Position numbers and translations under genes: made by a program. Shown piece by piece: positions 9,680-18,200 of a stretch of 64,000 nt of DNA. Below the pieces are notes generated by a model. It ran no database searches. It was not told the origin of the DNA and saw only the letters and a list, made by a program, of their open reading frames with translations. Each line of letters begins with the position of its first letter. Positions within the stretch are counted from its first letter, which is position 1. The DNA is from Paraglaciecola sp. L3A3 (GTDB taxonomy: Bacteria; Pseudomonadota; Gammaproteobacteria; Enterobacterales; Alteromonadaceae): positions 4,509,501-4,573,500 of the forward strand of contig NZ_CP047023.1 of assembly GCF_009796765.1 (NCBI RefSeq), in the 5' to 3' direction.

Positions 9680-10042
9680 AATAAAGGTTTTGAACTACAG
9701 ACGTAATTTCGACAAAATAAAGACAAGAACGAATCCCCCCTCCTATCCAGTAAACCAAACAATGATGAGCCTGTTGTTATCTTAGCTACAGGGAAATATG
9801 TTGGCGAAAGTTTTGATTTACCCCATTTAGACACTTTATTTATAACGCTGCCAATAGCTTGGAAAGGATTTTTAGCGCAATATGCTGGACGAATTCAGCG
9901 AGAATAGAGCAGTAAAACTGTTATTCAAGTTTACGATTTCATTGATGATTTCTCGACGCTACAACGTATGTGGAAGAAACAAGGAAAAGGTTACAAAGCG
10001 TTAGGATATGAATTTAATGAACAGAATACTTTGGAGTTTTGA
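9680..10042 (+). pseudogene. Decayed copy of the helicase 3' end
   Basis: Translating the plus strand gives a closely related copy of the helicase C-terminus (ATGKYVGESFDLPHLDTL, then QYAGRIQRE followed by an in-frame TAG where the first copy has Trp, then SSKTVIQVYDFIDDF). The first 40 bases also contain indels relative to copy 1. No upstream helicase sequence is present: similarity begins about 15 bp beyond the outer Fur box of hmuR. A 5'-truncated, stop-containing fragment that cannot make a helicase. Confidence 0.88.
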
Positions 10043-10339
10043 TCTTGTTTCCAAATACAATCGTTATCACATTAACTCATTAAAATTCAATGAGTTAAAT
10101 AGAACTCTTGGTGGTTAGTGGTACAAAGTGGATTGTCATTACTTTACCCCATACAAATAACTTTATAAAAACAAGTACTTACACTGCACATGTCGGAATG
10201 ATGTAACTGGTCTAAAACGTCGATTACTGCGTTGTTATTTCGCTCACGTACATACAACAATACGCTACGCTCATAACACTTTTACTAAACGTTTTATTCT
10301 GCGTAAAACATAACGCTTTTTTACCCACGTAAAAATCGA

Positions 10340-10369
10340 AAAGCCCGAATAGCAATATTCGGGCTTTTT
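10340..10369. terminator. Bidirectional terminator, identical hairpin to the one at 1043
   Basis: Same 12-bp stem and GCAA loop as at 1043, with T's on one side and A's on the other. On the minus strand it lies 23 bp past the mesD stop and should end the mesX-mesD transcript. Confidence 0.9.
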
Positions 10370-10391
10370 ATTCGTTTTCATCAATATACAG

Positions 10392-11465
10392 CTAACTAGT
10401 TAATTCTTTTCGGATTATTGCTGCGCCTGCACTTAAAGCCTGTAACTTTCTCCTTGCTACATCACGAGATAACGGAGCCATGCCACAGTTAGTGCATGGG
10501 TAGAGCTTATCTGCATCAACATACTTAAGAGCTTCTCGTAGGGTATTGGCGACTTCCTCTGGTGTTTCAATAGTATCGGTTGCCACATCAATGGCACCTA
10601 CCATTACTTTTTTACCGCGGATCAGTTCAAGTAATTCGATTGGCACGTGAGAGTTATGACATTCTAGGGAAATAATATCGATATTAGATTTTTGCAGTTT
10701 TGGAAAAGCTTGCTCGTATTGTCGCCATTCAGATCCCAGTGTTTTTTTCCAATCGGTATTGGCTTTAATGCCATAACCATAACAAATATGTACTGCTGTT
10801 TCACACTTAAGTCCTTGAATAGCTCGCTCTAAACAAGCAATCCCCCAATCATTCACCTCATCAAAAAACACATTAAAGGCAGGCTCATCAAATTGGATAA
10901 TATCAACCCCTACTGCCTCTAATTCTTTGGCTTCTTGATTCAGGATTTTAGCAAATTCCCACGCAAGTTTTTCGCGACTATGATAATGGTCATCATAAAG
11001 GGTATCTATCATTGTCATAGGGCCTGGTAGTGCCCATTTAATCGGCTGCTTGGTTTGCTGCCGTAAAAGCTTAGCATCTGCCACAAAAACCGACTTAGGC
11101 CGAGAAACTGGGCCAACCACTGTTGGGACATTGGCATCGTAACGATCACGGATCTTAACGGTTTTACGCTTTTCAAAATCAACACCGCTCAGGTGCTCAA
11201 CAAATGTCGTCACAAAATGTTGCCGGGTTTGCTCGCCGTCACTGACAATATCAATGCCCGCTTGTTGTTGTTCTTGCAATGACACACGTAAGGCATCGTG
11301 TTTACCGTCAATTAATTCCTGTCCCTGCAATTTCCATGGTGACCAAAGCGCTTTGGGTTGTGCCAGCCACGAAGGCTTAGGTAAACTGCCTGCCGTTGAT
11401 GTAGATAGAATATTTTTCGAAATATGGGGCTTCACCCTGTGTTTCTCTATAGTCGATGTGTTCAT
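10392..11465 (-). CDS. mesD: MesD-type folate-independent methionine synthase
   Basis: A 357-residue protein equivalent to the C-terminal catalytic half of MetE, lacking the N-terminal folate-binding half. The zinc ligands of the family are visible: His226 and Cys228 (AVHICYGYG), Glu268 (SLECHNSH) and Cys327 (PCTNCGM). QFDEPAF (191-197) and the DGEQTRQHF segment are typical. The gene directly upstream, 62 bp away, encodes a DUF1852 protein. This pairing defines the MesD class of methionine synthases, which require MesX (DUF1852) and oxygen; the methyl donor was not settled as far as I know. It makes methionine from homocysteine in the cytoplasm. Assignment rests on domain content plus neighbour. 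Confidence 0.85.
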   Translation of the reverse strand: MNTSTIEKHRVKPHISKNILSTSTAGSLPKPSWLAQPKALWSPWKLQGQELIDGKHDALRVSLQEQQQAGIDIVSDGEQTRQHFVTTFVEHLSGVDFEKRKTVKIRDRYDANVPTVVGPVSRPKSVFVADAKLLRQQTKQPIKWALPGPMTMIDTLYDDHYHSREKLAWEFAKILNQEAKELEAVGVDIIQFDEPAFNVFFDEVNDWGIACLERAIQGLKCETAVHICYGYGIKANTDWKKTLGSEWRQYEQAFPKLQKSNIDIISLECHNSHVPIELLELIRGKKVMVGAIDVATDTIETPEEVANTLREALKYVDADKLYPCTNCGMAPLSRDVARRKLQALSAGAAIIRKELTS

Positions 11466-11527
11466 AATAAATGCTGCTATACCTGTGTATTCATTAAAGA
11501 TTGCTGATTAATCCGAGTAATGGATAA

Positions 11528-12511
11528 TTAAATAGCGTAATTGGCTGACCACTGCTCAAGTACTTTTTGATAGGGTTTGATGAAATGCTCTTCAGCAAAT
11601 TTACCCTGCTTAATTGCCAATTTACCACGCTCTTCTCGGTCATAAACAATTTGAGTGAGTGAATGATCTTGATTCTGCAAATTGGGCTGATAGCAATTTC
11701 CAGCCACCGCATTCGCATTATAAATTTCAGGCCGGTAAATTTTTTGAAAGGTTTCCATAGTGCTAATGGTGCTGATCAATTCAAGGTTAGTGTAATCATT
11801 CAGCAGATCACCAAAGAAATAAAAAGCCAAAGGCGCAACACTATTTAACGGCATAAAATAACGCACTTGTAAGCCCATTTTTTTGAAATACTGCTCGGTC
11901 AACGATGACTCATTCGGCTTATATTCAACGCCCAAAACAGGATGTTGATTATCTGTTCTAAAATAGGTTTTGTTATGTGACACGCTCAAGCATATTACTG
12001 GTAGCTTTTTAAAATGCTGCTTATATGCCTGTGAGCTGACAAAATGTTGAAAGAGCTTGCCATGCAATTCACCAAAATTAGCGGGTACACTAAACTGGCT
12101 TTGTCCCTTGTTATACTCCCCCAGCAATACGCTAAAGTCATAATCTCGCAGATAAGAAGAAAAGTTATTGCCGACTATGCCTTCAATGCACTCTTGCGTT
12201 TGATGATCAACAATATTGGTTTTCAAGACTTCAATCGACGGAAAAGTCTCACCACTACCTTGGATATCCATTTCGACAGAGATAATTTCAAGCTCAACCG
12301 AATAACGTTCCCCTTTGGGGTTATCCCAATGTGCTAAGGCATTAAAACTGTTGTCGATCATCTTTAAGGCATTACGCAAGTTCTGTTGACGGCTTTCGCC
12401 TCTGGCCAAATTAGCAAAATTAGTGGTAATTCGTGTATTGTCTGAAGGCTGGTAATTTTCATCAAGACAAATACTCTTAATAGTAAATGTTAAATCTTTT
12501 TTCATGATCAT
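11528..12511 (-). CDS. mesX: MesX, DUF1852 family partner of MesD
   Basis: A 327-residue soluble protein with no signal peptide. It has the DUF1852 features FTIKSICLDENYQPSDNTRITTNFANLARG at the start (shown here as two adjoining stretches, FTIKSICLDENYQ and TRITTNFANLARG) and AVAGNCYQPNLQNQDHSLTQI near the end. It is co-directional with and just upstream of mesD, so the two are one operon. DUF1852 proteins are needed for MesD activity; the chemical role is not established. The ATG at 12511 has GGAT 5 nt upstream, and a second ATG lies 6 bp later. Confidence 0.85.
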   Translation of the reverse strand: MIMKKDLTFTIKSICLDENYQPSDNTRITTNFANLARGESRQQNLRNALKMIDNSFNALAHWDNPKGERYSVELEIISVEMDIQGSGETFPSIEVLKTNIVDHQTQECIEGIVGNNFSSYLRDYDFSVLLGEYNKGQSQFSVPANFGELHGKLFQHFVSSQAYKQHFKKLPVICLSVSHNKTYFRTDNQHPVLGVEYKPNESSLTEQYFKKMGLQVRYFMPLNSVAPLAFYFFGDLLNDYTNLELISTISTMETFQKIYRPEIYNANAVAGNCYQPNLQNQDHSLTQIVYDREERGKLAIKQGKFAEEHFIKPYQKVLEQWSANYAI

Positions 12512-12686
12512 CTGGTATCCAATTTGCTGTACTAAAACCTGAATTTATTCTTTTTACTTCGCTTTTTATTTGACTATTTTTTATTTATGCCTAATCAAGA
12601 ATTAACTAGAGCCTAGTAAAAAGTGAAGAGCTGAGGATGTTATACGCGGTAGGTTCAATGAATAAAATTGATTTTATTTCATTAAT

Positions 12687-12941
12687 TCATGAATATAATT
12701 CATGCTTTATATGAATCATTAAAAAAGGATAAATTACGGCTAATCCAATATTTAGGTTAAGAGATACTTTAGGGAAGCTGGTGTGAATAGCAAAAGCGAG
12801 CAACTGATTATATGCACTCAGTGAAATTAGGATTAATGACGTAGCGCGCCCTTCAATAAGCCCAAGAGAAAAATAACACTCTCTTGATACTGTAGCTAAA
12901 TATATAAGGTTTATTATAAATATAACTTGACTTTCCCCCAT
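12687..12941 (-). CDS. Doubtful small hydrophobic protein
   Basis: An 84-codon open frame encoding a hydrophobic sequence with perhaps two membrane segments (VIFIINLIYLATV and NIGLAVIYPFLMIHI). No family is recognised. The ribosome site is weak, and the frame overlaps the candidate MetR box of the mesX promoter region. It may be chance coding in an AT-rich gap. The rest of the 12512-13138 gap holds only the mesX promoter region and the leader of the cold-shock gene. Confidence 0.2.
   Translation of the reverse strand: MGESQVIFIINLIYLATVSRECYFSLGLIEGRATSLILISLSAYNQLLAFAIHTSFPKVSLNLNIGLAVIYPFLMIHIKHELYS
12690..12702. promoter_or_regulatory. Possible MetR-type operator upstream of mesX-mesD
   Basis: TGAATATAATTCA exactly fits the MetR consensus TGAAnnTnnTTCA, about 180 bp before the mesX start. 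MetR activates homocysteine methylation genes in gammaproteobacteria, so the position makes sense. A 13-bp AT-rich match can arise by chance. Confidence 0.4.
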
Positions 12942-13138
12942 CTTACCCGTAAATTTGCTGCAGGTTTGAGAAAAGGCCTGTTTTTGTGAATCCCACGATG
13001 TTTGTTATTTGTAGTACTCTAGTTATAATAGTTTATTTGTAATACTTCGCGTTATCCTCAGTACAATCTCAATTTTTTCATACTTAAATCGCCAATTTTT
13101 TTGGTACAAATTATTTAATTATTTCTAGGATATCTATT

Positions 13139-13348
13139 ATGTCTAATACAACTACTGGTTCAGTCAAATGGTTTAACGAAGCTAAAGGTTTTGGTTTCAT
13201 CGAGCAAGAATCTGGTCCTGACGTTTTTGCACATTTCAGTGCCATCGTAAGCGAAGGCTTTAAAACTTTAGCTGAAGGTCAACGCGTACAATTCGTAGTG
13301 ACTCAAGGTCAAAAAGGCCCTCAAGCAGAAAATATTGTTTGCATCTAA
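13139..13348 (+). CDS. CspA-family cold-shock protein
   Basis: A 69-residue single cold-shock domain. RNP1 (KGFGFI) and RNP2 (VFAHFSAI) are intact and the protein opens with [15 protein letters not shown], so it should bind single-stranded RNA and DNA as an RNA chaperone. AGGA lies about 10 nt before the ATG. The AT-rich stretch upstream could be the long leader typical of cold-inducible csp genes, though no cold box was identified. Which of several paralogues this is cannot be told. Confidence 0.95.
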   Translation: MSNTTTGSVKWFNEAKGFGFIEQESGPDVFAHFSAIVSEGFKTLAEGQRVQFVVTQGQKGPQAENIVCI

Positions 13349-13383
13349 TTCGTTTTAAATAACGCATTATAGTAAATCATAAG

Positions 13384-13413
13384 GTTTCACTCATATACCA
13401 ATATGAGTGAAAC
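13384..13413. terminator. Hairpin after the cold-shock gene
   Basis: A perfect 13-bp stem (GTTTCACTCATAT / ATATGAGTGAAAC) with an ACCA loop begins 35 bp after the stop codon. It is not followed by a clear T-run, so it may be a weak terminator or an mRNA-stabilising hairpin. Confidence 0.6.
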
Positions 13414-13762
13414 ACTTTGAATAAATCACCCTTTCACCGATCAGCAACACCTTAATTTCTGCATACAAGTCATTCAATTTCCGAGTCACCTCCTACAATA
13501 ATCAGTGACACGATTAACAATACTTTTAAAGCAAGTTAATCCTGAGCTAATCGAGCTCCTTTATACTGACATTTTTATGATTCTTCTTTACACCATGCGA
13601 GCTAAATTAGTAGTCACTCACTTATCATGTGGATTGGTATAAGATGTTCTGAAAGAATAGTGGTTAAATTCTGCCAATCCTTTTCAGATAGAGCACAATG
13701 TTCTTTAGTGGATAAAGAAGCACTATCTATGACTAGTAAATCACAAAACTTAAAAGACAAAA

Positions 13763-14035
13763 AACGCTCTTTTTGTTTCTAGCGACGTTGGATTGTCTTG
13801 GGGTTGTTGACCTTTTCTGTATTTTTTTGCAGCGAGTTGTGCGGTATTTATACTGAAAAAGTTAACAGCCCCTATTAACACGTTATAACGTACGACAATC
13901 CGCCTTGCTATACACGAAAAATTTCGTCATCGGGTGAGCATTGAAGAGAGGTTATTTGGGCGAATGTGATTAAGCTATTGAATTCTATTGTTAATATTTA
14001 GCTTGAACTATACTTCTTATCCAGAACTCAGGTTA
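13763..14035. mobile_element. MITE-like element copy A, left end missing
   Basis: Shares with copies B and C the block from AACGCTCTTTTTG through ACAATCCGCCTTGCTAT to the terminal CTTATCCAGAACTCAGGTT. The first about 35 bp, including one inverted terminal repeat, are absent. Relative to copy B it also lacks a 318-bp internal segment bounded by the 8-bp direct repeat ATTTATAC. No coding capacity. The rest of the 13.4-14.1 kb gap shows no gene. Confidence 0.75.
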
Positions 14036-14108
14036 AACAACTTCATTTGAATTAGTCTAATTCTTAGGCCTACAGAAATAGACCTCAAAAATAATTAATA
14101 CCAATGCG

Positions 14109-15113
14109 TTAATACTGACTAACGTAATTATCAACTTGTAACAAATAGTCAGCCTTAGTTTTTTCGTCTAACCAAGCAACCTTGAAAGCATTACTGACCA
14201 AGGTCGTCATTTGCGCCTGATCAAACTCGCCTTCCTTTTGTAACTCAAATAAATTTTCATTGAGATAAGCTCTAAAATAAGCAGGGTCGTCAGAATTAAT
14301 TGTCACTAACATGTCTTTTTCGAGCATAGAGTGGATTTCATTTGATGTCAGTGATTGCACTACAAAACGATTAGAAACTGGGCATACAGTTAGCCCTAAT
14401 TTTTTATCTTTAATAAGTTCACAAAGTTTATCACTTTCGAGAGAATTTATCCCGTGATCGATTCGATCCACTTCGATGGTTCTAATACACTGTTCTATAT
14501 GGGTTAACGTATTTTGTTGATTCACATCACAATGCATAGTCAACTTTAAGCCCATTTTTTTAGCTTTAGCAAAAACGTCAGCAAATTTAACTGGTGGGTT
14601 GTTTCTTTCATCAGAATCAAGGCCCACCCCCACTAGCCATCCTAGATAAGGTTCAGCCATATCTAAATGTTGCATCGCCGATTCAGCACTCATATCTCGC
14701 AAGAAACATAAAATCAGTTGGCTTTTAATCCCTAGGCTTTCCTCAGCATCAAGCTGGGCTTTATGAATACCCGTGATCACAGTTTCAAAGCTAACCCCTC
14801 GACTGGTATGTGCTTGAGGGTCAAAAAATAACTCTGCATACAGCACTTGCTGGCTGCGAGCCTTACTTAAGTATGCATAGGTCAGTTGATAAAAGTCATA
14901 TTCATCTCGCAGAACATTCATGCCTGCATAGTAAATTTTCAAAAACGAGGGTAAATCATGAAAATCATAAGCCGCGACTAATGCCTCGGTAGAGTCATAT
15001 TCTAGGGCGACATCATTTTTTTTAGCTAAGACAAAACTAAGTTCCGGTTCAAGTGTTCCTTCTAGATGAACATGTAACTCTGCTTTAGGGATATTCTCAA
15101 TAAAGGTATGCAT
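14109..15113 (-). CDS. Adenosine/adenine deaminase-family amidohydrolase with altered HAGE motif
   Basis: A 334-residue TIM-barrel deaminase most like the adenine deaminase branch (KAELHVHLEGTLEPELSF, FFDPQAHTSRGVSFE). Metal ligands His14 and His16 are present, as are DHG (219-221) and the SDDP motif (274-277) carrying the catalytic aspartate. The usual HAGE motif, whose Glu assists protonation, reads HCDV at 194-197. Related proteins with a HCDxxQ-type sequence exist in other bacteria as I recall, so this may be a subfamily with another substrate. Purine base or nucleoside deamination in the cytoplasm is likely but the substrate is open. Stand-alone gene. Confidence 0.75.
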   Translation of the reverse strand: MHTFIENIPKAELHVHLEGTLEPELSFVLAKKNDVALEYDSTEALVAAYDFHDLPSFLKIYYAGMNVLRDEYDFYQLTYAYLSKARSQQVLYAELFFDPQAHTSRGVSFETVITGIHKAQLDAEESLGIKSQLILCFLRDMSAESAMQHLDMAEPYLGWLVGVGLDSDERNNPPVKFADVFAKAKKMGLKLTMHCDVNQQNTLTHIEQCIRTIEVDRIDHGINSLESDKLCELIKDKKLGLTVCPVSNRFVVQSLTSNEIHSMLEKDMLVTINSDDPAYFRAYLNENLFELQKEGEFDQAQMTTLVSNAFKVAWLDEKTKADYLLQVDNYVSQY

Positions 15114-15292
15114 ACTCGACTCAAATTGTTTTTATTTGGCTTGAATAAGCAAATTTAATACCTAGACTTATAACCCTCGTATCTAATGGCCTAGACGAGT
15201 TTTTTGATAATCAATATATACAAGCCCCTGCACAAATTTCTTGGAAAAAGGTAGAAACCGCACTAACTAAGTGCACTATCCTTAGGTCAGGC

Positions 15293-18200
15293 TCACAATG
15301 TTTCTTTCAATAAATTCAGCATATCATCAACAGATAGCTTAGTGGCCGCCTCGTTACCTGAAAGTAGTTTGTCTGCTAGATCTCGCTTATGCTGGTGTAG
15401 GGCGACTATTTTTTCTTCAATTGTATTTTGCGTGATCAACCTATAAATAGTCACTGGGCGTTTTTGACCCATGCGATGAGCACGGTCTGACGCTTGTTCT
15501 TCGACTGCTGGGTTCCACCAAGGATCCATGTGTATCACGTAATCTGCGGCGGTTAGATTTAGCCCAGAACCACCAGCTTTAAGACTGATTAAAAAGATAT
15601 CCCCTTCACCACTTTGAAAGGCATTGACGCGTTTTTGTCTTTCTTTTTGTGGCGTTGAACCATCTAAGTATTGATAACTAAATCCTTTACTTTCAATATG
15701 TTGCTTGATCAATTGTAAATGGCCAACAAACTGACTAAAGATAAGGGCTTTATGGTTGTTAAGTTTCAGCTCGACTAATAACTCCTCCAAAGCAGCAAGC
15801 TTAGCGCTAGGTATCTCACTTTCTGCCATCACTAATTTGGGATGACAACAGGCTTGGCGTAGTTTCATCAATTCAGCCAACATTCTAATACGCTGTTCGC
15901 CAACATGGCCTTGTTGATCATTTTGGCTAATATTGTCTAATGCGTTGAGTCGTAATGCTTCGTAAAAATCACGCTCTTTAGGAGTCATTTCAACCTGTAT
16001 ATTAATTTCTGTACGTGGCGGTAACTCAGTTAATACTTGGTTTTTCATGCGCCGTAAAATAAAAGGTTGGATCAAGGCTTTTAAACTTTGACTGGCTTTT
16101 TGGGCAGCCAATTTATCTTCTTTGGCGTTTTCTATGGGCAGAGAGAAGCGTTCACCAAAGCGCTTTAAATTGCCCAATAACCCAGGATTAATAAAACGAA
16201 ATAAACTCCACAGCTCAGTTAAATCATTCTCAATGGGCGTACCTGTGGTGATCATTTTAAAGTCGCCTTTTAAAGCAAAGGCAGCTTTAGTCCGTTTGGC
16301 CAAAGGATTTTTTAATGCTTGGGCTTCGTCAGCCACTATGCTGTGCCACTGTACATTTTTTAATAAATCACTTTCTCGCTGTAATAGGCCATAACTGATG
16401 ATCACGCAGTCAAAAGGGTTTAATTCATTTAATAACTCTTCCCTTTGCGAGGTGCCCGTTGAGTCGGCAAATAACTTAATATTAAGAGTCGGGGCAAACT
16501 TCAAGGCTTCTTGTTGCCAGTTAAAACAAACCGAGGTGGGGGCAATTACTAAACTGGGCCCGCCACCAGCACGAGACAACAAAACAGCTAGGGCTTGTAA
16601 GGTTTTACCCAGGCCCATATCGTCAGCTAAACAAGCGCCAGCGCCCCAATGGGCTAAGCGCGATGCCCAATCAAAGCCCACTACTTGATAGTCACGTAGT
16701 TGTGCTTGAAAGGTAGAAGGAATTTGCGGGTCGATGCCATTAGCTTGATGCATTTTTTTAGTTTGCTGATCCCAAGCATGAATGGTTTTCATGCGCATAC
16801 CCGTTGTGGCTTCTTCAAGTTGCAGACTGGCTAAAGGGTGAAATTTACCATCGTCTGTAACTTGGTTAATTTGCTCAAGCTTGTGGCGCAAATCTTCAGA
16901 TAGTGCCAATATTTGCTCACTGCCCATTTCGATAAAACGACCGTTGCTAGTTTTGACTAATTCTAATAACTTGCGCAGTTCTATCACTTGCTCGTTATCG
17001 ACTTGTAAGTCACCACTGATATCAAACCATTCGCTTTTTTTACTCATGGCCAGTTGTAAGTGTTGGCTTTCTAATTTTTTGCTTATGTTGAGTTTTTTTC
17101 CTTTCGGCCAGCGTAGTAACAACTCAAATTTAGCCTGTGATACTGCCATCTCTAATTGTTCTAAAACCGTTAATGCTGATTGCCAATCATCTAGCACTAA
17201 TTCATTGCCTGACATATCTAAAAAGGCTGGGCAGGCTTTGTCCAGCTCATCTAATAATGTTTCTTCTCGCACTAGGTCTCGTTGAGTCGCCACCCGTTTG
17301 CCTTTGATGTCACAGGTTAAGCTGGCATTACCAATGCCTGGTTTAAAGGCAGGTCCATCTTCGCCAAATGGCATCACCACACAAGTAAACACTAAACCAC
17401 TTTGGGCTGGCTGAATGTTGATCACCAAGTTTGGGTCACATTCATGGTTAGCTAATCCTGTGTCTAGCTCTGCCACATCAGATTGAATATTGAGAAATGG
17501 GGCGATAGCCGCTATACCATCTAAGGCTTTTTGTTTGGCGCTATTAGGAATTAGCAAACCACTTTCACCAATAATCTCAGCGACTTTAAGATGTTCGGGA
17601 GAAAATTCGGTTAATTGCAGCTTATTATCTGACACCTCTCTCAGATCATAAATGTTGCCCAGCTCTTCATCGCTGTTTATGCCTGATAAATTAGCGATAC
17701 TTAAACAAAGCTGCTCTCCTTGCTGACTGACTAATAACTCAGGCTCACTTTTAATCAGCTCTATGGCTTGGTTTAAATTATCTGCATAATATAGATTATC
17801 AATACCCACAGCTGCATTTAAGGCTGGTAAACCTTGCAGTACATATTCTGTTTTGCCGTAATAGCCCCAAGATTGATACACTTTGATGGTACGGCAAAGT
17901 ACTTTGTCGCTGTCAGTTAAATAGTCGAAAGTCTCAGTTTCTTCTTTTAGGCGTTTCAATGAAATGACTCGCCCTTTACTCCAACCCGATTTACTGAGTT
18001 TTTGTTCTCGCGCTTTCAATGAATCGTAATAGTCATGCTCTAGCTCCCAAATTAAGCGCACCGGCTTTAAGGCTTTTGGTTTATCGGTAGCAGAGTTGTT
18101 AGGGGTTTTGGGGTTAAGGGCGATGAGTTTATCAAGGGCGAGATCCCACTGGGCTTTGGTTTCTACCAATGAACAAATATCAACTAGCTTAGATTCACTT

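Larger units (their letters stand above)
9680..10369 (+). repeat. Direct repeat copy 2 flanking the hmu operon
   Basis: Contains the helicase fragment, about 300 bp of degenerate downstream sequence and the same GCAA-loop terminator as copy 1. The stretch 10043-10339 carries no gene that I can support. Confidence 0.7.

Noticed and set aside
9571..9834. Minus-strand open frame upstream of hmuR
   Set aside because: It is antisense to the helicase fragment and repeats an antisense frame in the intact helicase copy; it covers the Fur boxes.
12044..12337. Plus-strand frame of 97 codons
   Set aside because: It lies entirely within mesX on the opposite strand and has no support of its own.
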